Assembly (NCBI GenBank): GCA_018907035.1
Contig: JACCIC010000029.1
Span: 266,501 to 330,500 of the forward strand
Source: Sycobia sp. Sy_11
Taxonomy: Eukaryota; Arthropoda; Insecta; Hymenoptera; Epichrysomallidae
Length of the DNA stretch: 64,000 nucleotides
Direction: 5' to 3'
Under the pieces are notes generated by a model. The model did not search any database, was not told the origin of the DNA, and saw nothing but the letters and a program-made list of their open reading frames with translations. Each line of letters starts with the position of its first letter. The stretch's first letter is position 1. Shown piece by piece: positions 19,052 to 31,074 of this stretch. The translations under genes were made by a program, and so were the position numbers.

Positions 19052-20787
19052 AGAATTAAAAATTGAATTTTAATCATTCGTAGAATTAAAATCATCTAAC
19101 TATGGATTGATAGAATGCTTGAAAAAAGTGTAAAAAAGTAATTTTCATATATGAAATTAAGAAGAAGATTTTTTAATATTTATCTTTATATGACTCAAAG
19201 TATAATTTGGCAGATCACTCCTAACTCAAGATCATTGAAAAATTACGCATTGGTAGAATAAAACTAATATTATGCTGTTGCCTATATGGTTGGTGGTTTG
19301 CATACATAGTCTCTTTCGTATGAAGAAGGATCTTTTGTCCAAAACTAGAAGCATGAACTCAGTAAATTATTGATAATTGTTCCTTAGACATTCAGCATTT
19401 TTTCATTGATGTTGAGCTCGGATTGAATATCACCAAATAATTTAGACTCTTCAAATTTTGTATTTATATGTTTTTAGTAACTTTAAAAAATTTAATCGTA
19501 TGTTACAGATAAAGGAAATGAATTTTCTAAATTTTTTAAAAAATCTACAGCTAGAAGAATTACGACTTGAAGGGAATCCTGTATGTAATAAATACAAAAA
19601 TAGGCAAGAAGATTATATCAAGTAATAATTTAATATATCCATTGCACTTTTGAACTTAAAAAATTGTTGCATTTATTATTAAAAATAACTTTATACTTTA
19701 TAGTGACGTAAGAAAAAAGTTTCCGAAACTTTTAAAATTGGTGGGTGAACAATTTTAAATAATTTTGGGTTTTAGTAAAATATATACAAGATTCTTTTGT
19801 TTTAAACAGGATGGAATGAATTTGCCACCTCCTATTGTATTTGATTTAGATGATCAAAAACATAAATTACCGTCGACGCAGAGGTTGTTTATTATTCAGT
19901 CAAATGTTAAAGCACAAGAAGTTGCCAGTCAATTTCTTCAGCAATATTTTATGGTATTTGATAGTGAAAACCGTCAACCGTTACTTGATGCGTATCATGA
20001 ACAATCTTGTTTCAGTATGACTGTAACTATTACCCAAAATTCTAGCAAGTATGTCATAATTTCTTAAATAACTGTTAAATTTACTTTTAAAATATAGTAA
20101 TAAAAATAATATTATTTAGATTCTCTCAGTACTTTTTAGAAAATCGAAACTTATCAAGAGTTGTAGATTCAAATCGAAGACGAAAATTACTTAAGTTAGG
20201 AAGGTTACCAGTGGTTTCTTTTATATCAGAAATGCCTCGCACAAAGCATGATTTATCTAGCTTTACAATGGATCTTAGTTTAGTCACTGTAAGATTTTCA
20301 GTATTTGTCATATGTATTCCAGTTAGAAATTTAATTTTAAAAAAAATATTATTTTTAGGAAGGTATGATGCTAATAACAGTGACTGGCTTATTTAAGGAA
20401 CTAAGTAACAAAGATAATAAAGAACAATTGCGATATTTCAATCGTACTTTTATTATAGTTCCCGAAGGTACAGGATTTTGTATAAGTAATGAACAGTTAC
20501 ATATTAGTAATCCGACTATAAATCAAGAAAAGCAGTTTATTTATACTATACCTTCAGTTCAACCTACCCCAGGGCCCTCTGCAGTATCTATAAATGCTAA
20601 TCCAATATCATTAACAAAAGAAATGAAACAACAAATGACTATGACATTGAGTCAGCAAACTAATATGAACATTGAGTGGAGTTTAAAATGTTTAGAAGAA
20701 GTACAATGGGATTATGAAATTGCTCGCAAAGCATTTCAAGAAGCTTTCAATTTGGGAAAAATACCTCCTAATGCATTTGAGAAATAA
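17419..20787 (+). CDS. NXF1-type nuclear RNA export factor, 5' end missing
   Basis: Eight exons with GT/AG borders: 17419-17505, 17577-17820, 18652-18845, 19509-19621, 19704-19740, 19810-20048, 20120-20288 and 20359-20787. All phases agree and give 503 codons to the stop TAA. Domain order is that of NXF1/TAP, the receptor that carries mRNPs through the nuclear pore. It has the RNA-binding domain (IPRGQKFTKDF, YVEDHKIA, ALDLSKF), leucine-rich repeats (LEALNLDSNKIYNL, LEELRLEGNPVC), KFPKLLKLDGMNLPPPIVFD, the NTF2-like domain that pairs with NXT1/p15 (FLQQYF, FISEMPRTKHD), and a C-terminal UBA-like TAP-C domain for FG-nucleoporins (EWSLKCLEEVQWDYE). Metazoan NXF1 is about 620 residues, so roughly 115 N-terminal residues are in exons I could not place. 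It could be the orthologue or a family paralogue. No stops or frame breaks are seen. Confidence 0.93.
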
Positions 20788-22479
20788 CTTTATATCATTA
20801 AGTTACATTTTTATATATCAAGATTTATATAATATTTTTCAATTATACAGTAAAGTACATGAACGTGTTCAAAGTTGGTTCATGTAATCCAGTATTTTTA
20901 AATTATTCATTTTCAAGTGCAAGAAAATTTTTGATGAATCATTTTGTTTCTTTCACAAAAGTTTTTAAATTATCTCTGCTTAAGGGCTGTGTTGGTTATT
21001 GAGACGATGATAAAATCATACAATTACATTGTATTTTTGGTTTGCAGATCAGCAAACAGACAAACGAAAAGTTATTTATCACTTTTTGGTTTTTAAAAGG
21101 AAATTATGATAAAATAAGTATTACATCACTGCTTATTATCAAGATTTACAATAAGTTAGTCTTATTATATCTATTTAAATCATAAGAAAACTTTATAAGA
21201 GTATTGAGTCTCGTATGTTACTTATTATAAAGTAATTATATGAATACCAAATTGATTTACAGTATATTACTGACATGAATGAAAATATGCAAAAACAAAC
21301 TTTATTTTCATATATAAATATATATATTTAATCCTACTTTATTTTCTATGTTTATTTAATAATAAATTTCTTATTCTTGAAAGCATATTTTACATTGACC
21401 TTCTGCATCACCACACTGAGAAAAGTATTTGTTATTATCAAGTAAATAGTTTCTGGAATTGTAGCAAGCAAATTATTTTATGATATTACATTAGTAAATA
21501 GTTCATGTAAGAATAATATATTTAAATCAAACAAATTAAACTTAAATTTAGAGAATATGTTCTTTGTTTAATTAAAGAGAATATATATTGGAGATCAAAA
21601 CTAATTTTTCTCAATGCTATAATGTAAATACTTCAATTTCTGTAACATTGACTGAAATATTGATACACTTTTCGTCTATTAATTGGACAATTTTGCTTAC
21701 TAAGTGTAAATAATAAATGAGTGGTTTTTCTTAATAATGAATGCATTTTTATTTTTCTTTCTTTCTGATCATAGTAATAGATTTTGCAGTATTACCATGT
21801 TTTTATATTAACTTTAAAAACAAATTAATACAGGTATTGGTACAGTAAGTGAAAATAAATAGATTATAATGATATGCTTATTATATATTTTGTTTTATAT
21901 CTATATTCAATCATTTATTACCGTACCATTTCTAAAGCAAATATTTTACTCCCAATCGGCAAACAACAAAGTGAGTGATGAACAACCTAGGTATGCAAGA
22001 GAAGAAATACAAAGCGAGTCACACGTTAGTCATTGCTGATTCTTGCTAACTAAATATGGTTGGGAGAAAACAACACTCACTGTATTGCCTATTGGAAATA
22101 ATGAAAATATAGAAACTTTAAATGTTCTGTAGACAAATACGTAAATACAGCAATTCATTAAAGAGCACTAGTATGCACTATTTTTATGTCGCCTTTGCTT
22201 AATTGTAACTTGACTTCAGACAGTGCCTACATTGCCCCACTTTATTCGCTTGGTACATAATCTTCTACTGTTCTTAAGAAATTTTCATGTATCGTTTTTT
22301 ATTTTTCAAAATCTATTGACATATCCATTCTCACGTACAATCAAAAGCTACGAATACGATTCCGATAAAATTTCAACATTAGCTGTCTACGAAAATGACA
22401 TAAATAAAATACTTATGGGAGAACCCTAGTAACCGTGCTATAATATCGATGTACATATGCAATCACATTCACCTAGACT
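20788..22479. other. 3' flank of the NXF1-like gene, non-coding
   Basis: AT-rich sequence with an AATAAA at 21361, a possible polyadenylation signal. A 68-codon ORF at 22223-22429 has no recognisable domain. No transposon coding sequence is seen. Confidence 0.6.
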
Positions 22480-24140
22480 GGATCTGACATCATTTAGATA
22501 ATAGAAAATAGACATAGAACAGCACTGCTGTAGACATGGATCAGCATTGAAATTCAAGTCGGGAGGTCCTGCTTCTCAGGTAAATTTTTCAGCACAATCA
22601 TGCAGATGATCAACACTATTCTATGAAATTCTAGCAAATCGATATATTCAATCTGATACACCCGTGGATCTTTCGTCATCAAAGATAAATTAGATTTGCT
22701 ATCCCTTTAAGGTCGCGTTTTTGACGTCCGTCATTGGTCAGAACCATATGGATCGGCATTGTTCTTTTTTACACATGCTAAAAATCCTTATATAATACCT
22801 ATGATACAAATGTGGAGATCCATTAAACTTCAGGTAATTAGATCTGATATATAAATGTTAAAATGGAAGCAAATAGGCCTCGGTTCTAACGCAATTCGTT
22901 AATCAGATGGAAGTAAATACATACGGTAAACACTATGTGGTCGATTGCCGATACATTGCATGGATCAACCCCAATATACATGTGTCACTGTAAAAATAAC
23001 CAATTTACAGTGACATAAATCGCTTTTGATATAGAAATGAAGTCATATTGGAATTGTATAAATGGTGAATGCGATTCCATCAATGCAGGAAAATAGGCAT
23101 AGATCAGTCCTAACATACAGCTAGATATCCATTATCATATACACAGATAGGCTAAGTATTGCATATTTCTGCGTTGATCGGTATTGAATTTCTACGCATC
23201 TGTGACCAATTGACCTATCTCACTAGTGATATATATGGTACAATGACTTCTGGAGAAATCTAGATAGGTTAATTGTGATTTCGCTTATATTTCCTAATTA
23301 ACTTTATTCTTATTAACCTGATGGCACCTGGTTAACAACTTCATTCCACGAACTAACAAAAACATACGTAAATCTACTTTAATTAACAGGTTGATATCCA
23401 TTAAAATGCAGGTAGACCCAATCTGATCTCGCGGTCTTACGCAATATGTAGAGATAAGGTACCTCCAATGAACTCGTCCAATGATCTAGGGGGATAAGCG
23501 TTAAAAATAAAATAAATAGGCCCTGATTCTCACCTGAGATCTTGAACAGTTACACGTGGATCGTAAACTCTATTGCTTGGAATTACGAAAACAGATGTGA
23601 AACCGTCTCGATTAACAGATGCAACTCTATTGATATCCGGGTAAATCACATCTCATTTAACACGGATCTTTGAAAAAAAGAGATAGGCCAACTTTAATGT
23701 ATAGCTCGATCTGCGTTTAAATTGAAGTTAATAGGCCTGAATTTTTCCGCTATTCTATAAACCCATGCACGAAGTAGTATAAGTCTATACCGCGGACTTA
23801 TGAATATATATGTAAATTTGCCCTGGTGAACATCTGGATCTCAGTTAATATCTACATAAATTACATGTGATTTTTTGTGCATCTTAGAAATGGACGTTAG
23901 CCACTTCTGATGCACAAGTGAATCAGTATTGAAATTGCAGTTAACAGACCGCAATATTTACGCGAGTATTTAAATTGATGCATGGAGATGGTTAATTCTT
24001 TTCCGTAATCTGACGATAAATATGCGTAAATCTGCCCTGTTCTACAAGTTGATCTCAGATAATATCTACATAAATTACATGTTATTTCCCATACATCTTC
24101 GTAAATGGACGTAAGCTACCTCTGATGTACGATTTTTTTA
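22480..24140. repeat. Degenerate tandem array, period about 214 bp
   Basis: Diverged copies recur at regular spacing. AATAGGCC-like blocks lie at 22872, 23092, 23515, 23730 and 23943 (intervals 220, 423, 215 and 213). GATCAGCATTG-like blocks lie at 22541, 22752, about 22966 and 23180. AAATTACATGT/AAATCACATCT blocks lie at 23643, 23858 and 24072. The last two units are the clearest, sharing ATATCTACATAAATTACATG and AATGGACGT. About seven to eight units are present, with at least one phase shift. No ORF. It looks like an old satellite or a tandemly duplicated non-coding module; the family is not recognised. Confidence 0.75.
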
Positions 24141-24790
24141 TTTTGTTATTACTCTTACGTTCACATTTATTCTATAAAAATCAACATTATCAAACCAATG
24201 TTATTAAATTAATGATTTAAATAATGTATGCTTAAGATAGGTTAATTTTATATTTAAGAGAAAAAAAAGCTTAGAATAAAATTTTTTTCTCTTTGCAATA
24301 ATAATAAAGCATTGAGCAAACCGTTAACTATATAAAAAAGGGAAAAAATTATACTAGTGTGAAAATGGAATTTAGTATTGATAATTACATGATTTTTATT
24401 TTTTTTATTAGTTTATTCCAGTGAAAGGTGACTCATGAATTAGTATACATAACCATTAAGAATATTTCGTATCACCTTACATTTAACAATAAGACCTTTA
24501 ATACAGTCAGGAAATTATACTCTAAGAATTTAAATGCTTCCACGAACTTATAATGGTTTAAACGATACCATAATTATAAGAAACCTAGTTTTTAGTTCTC
24601 TAAATTAATTTATAATATTAACTTTTAAGTTATATCGCATTTTGCATCTATCACCAGTGAAAAAAAATTTATTTATAAAAATCATATAGAATAAATTATT
24701 TCAAGAAAGTTTATTGAAACGGAGAATAATCCCGTAACAATATACAAAATAAAATTTATGTAAGGTAATAATTCCGTGATTCGTGCCGCG
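24141..24790. other. AT-rich non-coding DNA
   Basis: Nothing recognised beyond short AT-rich runs. Confidence 0.6.
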
Positions 24791-25185
24791 GCCATCGCGC
24801 TCAACGCGTCTTGATCACCGTCGTCCGACGTCGTGCTTCCCCCCCTCTCTATAATTTTGGTGAGACGCGCGACGCACACACTCACTCTCGTCTCGATCGC
24901 CCGTGGAGTCACAAGAGGTATGAATGATTGAGAGAGGGAGATAAAGTCGTGAGGCGAAGAAGAAGAAGAAGAAGAAGAAGAAGAGAGAGGAAGCAGAGTG
25001 AAGGCAATAAATAGAGGAACGTGAAGCGAGAGAGCCGATAAAGGGGACACGAAAGAGAAACAGAAGGCAAATGAAAGAGAGTGAAGACAAGAGAATGAAA
25101 CGAAAGATAGAGAAAAAACGAGAGAAAGAAGACAAGAGAAAGATTGAAGACACGAGGACGAAAGGAAAGATAGAGAAAGAAAGGA

Positions 25186-25241
<56 letters not shown>

Positions 25242-26330
25242 AGCGAAAGAGAACTGGAAGGAAGAAGAAAGCACAAAAAGAACGAAAAAGGGAAAAAGGG
25301 AAGGTGTAATTATAGAAAGAGAACTGAAATATAGAAGGCGTGAAGTACTGTTCCCGGCGGGCATAAGTGAAGTACGAGCCACGCTAATGCTTCGGCGGAT
25401 AGCCGTTTCAGCGCACGAAAAAAGGTGCGTAGACCCTATGTGTGCAGCGTATAAAGGACGCTGTAGCCACATTTTGCGAGGACAATATCCAAGGGATATT
25501 GCTGCCGCAGGTTTTTATATATTTGGCATTTTTTTCCTCTCCAACGGCTGGTGACAGTCGGTAATAGGAGTTGGACGCGGGGCGAAGGGAGAGCCATGAA
25601 CTCGCTCCGCGGACGCCTGGTCATGAAACGTGCGGTCCCGATGGTTGTCTGCAAGATGTAGACCAAATGCGGCGTGGTGAGGCTTTACTCGCGCGTGCTG
25701 GGTTCATCAGAAAAAAGAGCAAAACCTTGAGTTTATTGGTCAACGACGGCATTAGAGGGAATTAATTGTAATATAGTATTGTAAGAACGCTGTTCCTGAC
25801 GTAGGTTTTCACCTGGAGAGGTTTTCCCTGCGTCACAGATGAAAATCTGGGCAAATGCAGGAATAGCGTAGGCAATTATTGTAAAGACTGCTTACGGCCG
25901 TAGAGTCCTCTCGCGTAGGAAAAGGGTCCCTTGGCCGCGCGATTTATGACGCCGTGCTCCGTTCGGTGCGGCCTCCGCCGAGGCGTAATAAACCTTCTGT
26001 GCGACAAATGTCTCGGCTCTAGAAAAGATGCGCGATTGAAGATACTTAAAACGATGTAAATTGATGAGGGCAATGCGGTGCATCGGGTTTCGTGAATTAC
26101 AAGGGCCCGGGGAGGGGGGAGTTTAGGCGTTTCGACGGCGATTTGCGCTAAACTCCGGACTCTGGCGACAGTCTTACCTTTGTCGCGAAGTCGTTCACTT
26201 CGAGATATTTGTAGTTCTTTTAAAATAAAGTTTTTGTATTTAACGTTCGATCGTTTTGATTAACCAGTTTCAAATCCTTCCTTTCCTCGTTACTCCTAGA
26301 ATTATCCTTGTTCCTCTAATAGACAATATT
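24791..26330. other. GA-rich and GC-rich non-coding block
   Basis: A GAA run (about 24956-24990) and a long GA run (25192-25238) sit in a broad purine-rich stretch (24900-25320). A GC-richer block follows (25340-26200). ORFs on both strands here are artefacts of composition, such as Ser/Leu repeats read from CT. AATAAA at about 26224 follows the GC-rich block, so part of it could be an LTR or an untranslated exon, but I see no terminal pair or splice-supported frame. Confidence 0.45.
25192..25238. repeat. GA microsatellite
   Basis: A pure GA run within a wider GA-rich region; the reverse frames read as Ser-Leu repeats. Confidence 0.95.
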
Positions 26331-26510
26331 ATATATTAAATCAACATATATTTCAGTCATTATTGTTATTTTTACCATCCCGATCGCGATATTGCTCAGG
26401 AGAGCGACTACAAGTACAGTGTTGTGAAAGAGAAACAAAGAGAGGGTGGGGGCAGTGAGGGCCTAGAGAAAGATGCAGAGCAATAGAGAGTAAACATAGA
26501 GTAGAGCAAG

Positions 26511-26562
<52 letters not shown>

Positions 26563-26717
26563 GCGAACGAGTAGAAGAAAGGCGAGAAGGAAAAGAAAGA
26601 AGGGGACGGGCAGAAAGCGGTGCCGCACCCGTACACCGAACCATCGACTTGACACCACCCTTCCACCGGAGGATCCACCCGAAGCCATCACCATCCCTCT
26701 AAGGCGGAGAATAAGAG

Positions 26718-26755
<38 letters not shown>

Positions 26756-27109
26756 GAGTGCGCGTCGCGCGGTGGACGGAGTAGTCGGTGCTCCTTTCGG
26801 TTTACGGGCGAAAACCGCGGTTGGGGTCTACGCGGCAGTCGCGCGATATCGAAGCCAGTTATTTAATTGTTGCTGTTATATTAACACTAAATAAAGGAGG
26901 TAGAGCCTGATGGCAGCCAAAAAAAGAAATATCGGTTGTCTCTTTTCCTATATTAATTTCTCCTTTCAGACCGGCGGAACTTCCCCAGAGTTTTCAATAG
27001 GCGAGTGACGTGGATAATGAAGAATTTTTGTGTACGCGAACATCAACTTAATAAAGTATAAATTTATTAATAAATTTTTATTTGTTTCTTTGTTGTGTTT
27101 TGCCACATC

Positions 27110-27113
<4 letters not shown>
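26331..27113. other. GA-rich non-coding DNA
   Basis: GA runs at 26516-26559 and 26716-26752 frame a purine-rich stretch, followed by a CpG-rich patch (26755-26850) and AT-rich DNA. The frames here (for example minus 26353-26694) are low-complexity Ser/Leu/Phe and not gene-like. No feature is supported. Confidence 0.55.

Positions 27114-27157
<44 letters not shown>
27114..27157. repeat. TA microsatellite at the 5' boundary of a LINE
   Basis: A TA run ends at 27157 and the LINE ORF1 begins a few bases later. Confidence 0.95.
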
Positions 27158-27160
<3 letters not shown>

Positions 27161-27162
27161 AG

Positions 27163-28579
27163 ATGGTGGAGGCCAGTGGTCTCCCGCCTGATAGTATTGA
27201 TGAAAAGTTCTATATAGATGGTGATAGAAGAAAAGTCTCAACAATAGTTTATATTATATGTGAAAATGTGTATCATGATTCATATTTTAAAAAATTAAAA
27301 GATGCAAAAAAATTAGTAAAGTATTAGGAATATATCCAGAACATGCAGATATCAACATAACCTCAAATGAACTCGAGAATTTACTAACACCGCAAGTGAG
27401 AAAAATAATTGCATATATTAAGTTAATATTAAGGAATTATTAAGGAAATAGAAAAACTCAGGAAGAAATATCTAGTAAATTTTCTCTACATGTGAATCAA
27501 AATGTATTGAATAAAAATAACATGAATATAGAGAACAATATTCTATTATGATAAATAAATTAGTATTACTCAAATAATTAAATAATGAAATTATAGATAA
27601 AAATAAAATATTGAAACAAATCATAGAAGAAAAAAATCAGAAAATCGAAGAACTTACCGAAAAAAATAAAAATCACAAGCTGCCAAAAATAGTGAAATAT
27701 ACCGTCAGTGATAGTAATACCTAAAGTAAATAATAATAAGCCAATGATAAGTAAACTAGTTAAAAGTAACTTATTAAACAATATTATTATTCCAATGAAA
27801 GCTGTGCAAGAACAAAAAGATGGAATAGTTAAAATTAAGTGCGCTAGTAATTATAATGTTACTAAATTAGAACAACAATTAATAGATAAAATTGGAACTT
27901 ATTATTCCGTAAAAAGGGAAGATACATTAAAATCAAGACTAAAAATAATTAGCTTAGATAATAATATGACAGTTGATAATATAGAAGCTGATATAAACGA
28001 AAGAAATTTTAGTGACCCTGAATTATATTCTAAAGTAGAGCACAGAGATCTAAAACAAAAAGTGTTATTATTAGCTTACCTGGGAAAGCACAATGACATA
28101 TAAGTGCAAATAACTACAAAGTATATATCGGACATCAATGTTTACATTCATTTGATGATTTAAATATTACACTTTATTATAATTGCGGTAGAATTGGATA
28201 CAGTGGAAAAAAATGTTCTAATAAATCGGCATGTTTAAGAGGTGCAAAGAATCATACTACAAAAGATTGTGATGGATTATCATCAATTAAATGTGCAAAT
28301 TGTCATTATATTAATGAAAAATTTAAAAATAATTGGGACCAAAATCATTTGATAACCGATTCTGACCATTGTAATTATTTAAAAGCTATTATAAAAAGAA
28401 AAATAAACAATACTGAATATTTAATTAAATCTCAAATTAAAAACTTTTGTGGATACAATGTCAATCTACAAATGCAAAAAGAATTAATAACTCCGTCTGC
28501 TAGCAAAGTAAAATCAAGAAATAAAAATTTTACAACTGTAAATGAAACTTCTAGAACAATCGAAGAAGAAAATATATGA
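27163..28579 (+). pseudogene. LINE ORF1 (gag-like, zinc-knuckle protein), broken
   Basis: It starts at ATG 27163 with MVEASGLPPDSIDEKFYIDG. An A-run near 27310 shifts the frame so that GIYPEHADINITSNELEN continues in another frame. A second open part (27708-28103) resembles the RNA-binding mid-region of insect LINE ORF1 proteins. A third region contains Cys/His clusters (LYYNCGRIGYSGKKC about 28172-28216, and KCANCHY about 28290-28310), probable zinc fingers, before a tail ending at 28579. Its role would be RNA binding in the RNP. Several stops make it non-functional. Confidence 0.75.
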
Positions 28580-28659
28580 AATTAATTATAACACGAATAT
28601 AGTAGAAAAAGAAACAGAATTACAAGACATTGAAAGTTTAAATAATATACTATAACAAC

Positions 28660-30835
28660 AATTTTAACATATTATATGTAAATATAAGAGGAATTTTAGA
28701 CAAATTTTAGACAATTAGAAATATTATTGTCGAGAATTAAAATCAAACCTGAAATAATAATTTACACAGAATCTTGGCACTTAGAATATTATCAATACTA
28801 CAATTTATCAAATTCTAATATACATTATAATAATAGTTACACAAATAAGGAAGGTGGTGTTATTATATACATAAACAGTAAATTTATTGAAGACACTAAC
28901 ATAGAAATAGTTAATAATATTTTATTTTTGAATTCAAAAATCATAAATTATAAAACTTGATAAATGATATAATTTGAGGCTTACGATGACTCGATCGCTA
29001 GAGCGAAGGACTAGTAAGTTGGTGATCCGAGTTCAAATTCCGGTTTCCGACGATTGACACAAGCACCGCTATAATAATTTACATGTGCTTTTTTACAAAC
29101 ACATCGTAGATCTCTGTCGCTGATTAGCACCGATATTTAGAAGCATAAATAGAGCGACGTTAAATAACATAAAAAAGAAATAAAAAATATGATAAAACAA
29201 ATATAAAAATTACTTCGGTATATAGAAGTCATGATATAGCAAAAAATAATTTCGTAAATTCACTAAATAACTATTTAAAATTAAATACACAAATAAAGAA
29301 CCACCTTATAATAGGAGATTTCAATATGAATTTATCAAACAATGTTAAAGAAACAAATATATATTTAAATAACTTTCTTGAATTGGTTTTTATACCGCTA
29401 TTCACTAGAATTACTAGACCTAGTAATAATATATCCAATCATGGTTCTTGTATAGACAATATATTTAAAAAAAGTAAAAATATTACTAATGCTTATAAAC
29501 TCATATTTTGTTTCAATGACCATTATCCACTGGTTGCTTCTTTAACAATAAAGAAACAAGAGAAGACATATAAAAGAAATATATATATTGATTATAATAC
29601 ATCTGAATGTAAAAAAGTGAATTGGGACCAAATAAGCAACCTCACTGATCCAGAGTATGCTTTGAATTTACTTATCTCAATTATAAAAAATGTTACAGAA
29701 AAAAGTATAAGGGTCAAAAATAATTATAAAAGTGTACCTAGAAATGAGTGTATAACAAAAACAATTATAAGATCATGTATAAAAAAGGATTATTTATATA
29801 AGAAATGTCAATGAAATCCAAATGATGTAAATCTTAGATTAAGACATAAAAATTATGTAAAAACGTCAAATATAATAATTAAAAATGCTAAATATAATTA
29901 TGAGATTAACAGGATACAAAAAATTCATAAAGATAGAAAAACTATGGGATCTTGTTAAAACAAAACTTAATAAAAGTAACGTTAAAATCAAAACCAGTAC
30001 CGATATGATCATTGAAAATGAGAAAAAAATTTACAATCTAAATGATATAGCTAATGTTTTCAACAAATTTTTTAGTACTATAGGTTCGCAATTAACAAAT
30101 GAAATTAAAAAAACAAAAACTTCGTATTTAAGATCATCTTATTCAAATACAAAATAATTTATTTAAAACCTACAAATACTAATGAAATAGAAAATTTTTT
30201 ATCACAAATGAAAGATAAAGCTGGAGGAGTTAATGGTATCAACACTAAAACTCTCAAAATTGTTATTAATTATATAAACCCTAGAAAACATATTTAATTT
30301 ATGTATTGAAAACGGAATTTGGCCTACATCATTCAAATTTGCTGAGGTAGTTTCAGTTTATAAATCTGGTAACAAACATATTCCAAATAATTATAAACCA
30401 ATATCTGTAATATCTAATTATATCTAAATTACTAGTAAACATGATACATGTAAGGTTAAATAATTTTTTTAATGACCATAAAATTATTTCTAATAACTAA
30501 TTTGGTTTCGTAAAAAATAAAGACACAAAAGACGCACTTGCATTTATCTCAAATGTTATATACAACAGTTTAAATAACGGGACACCCACTATAGCAAGTT
30601 TCTTTGATTTAGCCAAGGCCTTCGATACGGTTAATCATATAAAACTTTGACATTAATTAGAAAGATATGGAATAAGAGGAATAGCACTAAAATTAATAAA
30701 AGAATATCTCACAGAACGAAAACGAATACTTAAATTTGCAAATAATAAAAGTACAAGTCTTACATTGACAAATGGTGTTGCTCAAGGAACTAGTCTTGGA
30801 CCATTATTATTTATTATTTATATCCATTTGAAATT
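28660..30835 (+). pseudogene. LINE ORF2: endonuclease plus partial reverse transcriptase
   Basis: Endonuclease pieces: ILYVNIRGILDK near 28670-28705, KPEIIIYTESW (28745-28780), and after the SINE insertion HLIIGDFNMNL (29302-29335), GSCIDNIF and FNDHYPLVASL with the catalytic His (29514-29550). The open stretch 29326-29814 covers the endonuclease C-terminus. RT pieces: KDKAGGVNGINTKTL (30211-30255), YKSGNKHIPNNYKPISVIS, FFDLAKAFDTVNH (30602-30640) with the first catalytic Asp, and GVAQGTSLGPLL. The YADD motif and C-terminus are missing. Multiple stops and frame changes. Confidence 0.85.
28975..29195 (+). mobile_element. tRNA-derived SINE (copy 2) inserted in the LINE
   Basis: Plus-strand head GGCTTACGATGACTCGATCG, an anticodon-like CTAGTAA, B box GAGTTCAAATTCCGG, a body matching copy 1 (TAATAATTTACATGTGCTTT, GCTGATTAGCACC, AAGCATAAATAGAGCGACG) and an A-rich tail (29173-29190). 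Short ATGATA-like repeats on each side (about 28964 and 29189) may be the target duplication. It separates the two halves of the LINE endonuclease, so it is younger than the LINE. It carries more substitutions than copy 1, including in the tRNA stem positions. Confidence 0.85.
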
Positions 30836-30840
30836 CCAAT

Positions 30841-31058
30841 AATATAAGCAAGCGCTCTAGTAGTCAATCCACGATTTTGCAGAACCAATTATTTGATTTT
30901 GTAGCCTATCCGTAGATGTTCTCGGTCGTCTTTGATGTGGTTCACCTTCAACGCATTCTTGACCTTCTTTGCACAATTTATGTCAATCAAAAACACTTGC
31001 TCTTGACATTGATTTCTCACCAAAGGCCTTCTGCAACATCATGAACGTTTCGGCGGCC
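30841..31058 (-). pseudogene. mariner transposase N-terminal fragment
   Basis: Minus strand reads QKAFGEKSMSRASVFD, a stop, then HKLCKEGQECVEGEP and RPRTSTD. This is the first helix-turn-helix and GR..VED..RSGRP linker of a mariner. It is only about 215 bp, joined on the left to the truncated LINE. No catalytic domain and no terminal repeats are visible. Confidence 0.7.
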
Positions 31059-31074
31059 ATTATATATATATAAA

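Larger units (their letters stand above)
27158..30840 (+). mobile_element. Jockey/CR1-like non-LTR retrotransposon, mutated and 3'-truncated
   Basis: ORF1 (gag-like with CCHC zinc fingers) is followed by ORF2 with an apurinic-type endonuclease and the first half of a reverse transcriptase. The RT ends after GVAQGTSLGPLLFIIYI, just short of the catalytic YADD region, and mariner-like sequence begins at about 30841. Both ORFs carry stops and frame changes, and a SINE is inserted in the endonuclease. The 5' end is retained while the 3' end is lost, the reverse of ordinary LINE truncation, so the 3' loss came from a later deletion or insertion. Confidence 0.88.

Noticed and set aside
22480..24140. 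A CRISPR array
   Set aside because: The period is about 214 bp, the repeats are strongly diverged and there is no short-repeat/spacer pattern; the genome is eukaryotic.
24815..25472. Long Ser/Leu/Phe-rich ORFs on the minus strand and an Arg/Glu/Lys-rich ORF on the plus strand
   Set aside because: They are readings of a GA/CT-rich tract. Two frames per strand are open only because the composition lacks stops; no domain or splice context.
26353..26694. Minus-strand ORFs with Ser-Leu repeats
   Set aside because: Low-complexity readings of GA microsatellites.
28976..29050. A functional tRNA gene on the plus strand
   Set aside because: The tRNA-like head is mutated in its stems and is followed by a body and A-rich tail shared with 1823-2030, so it is a SINE.
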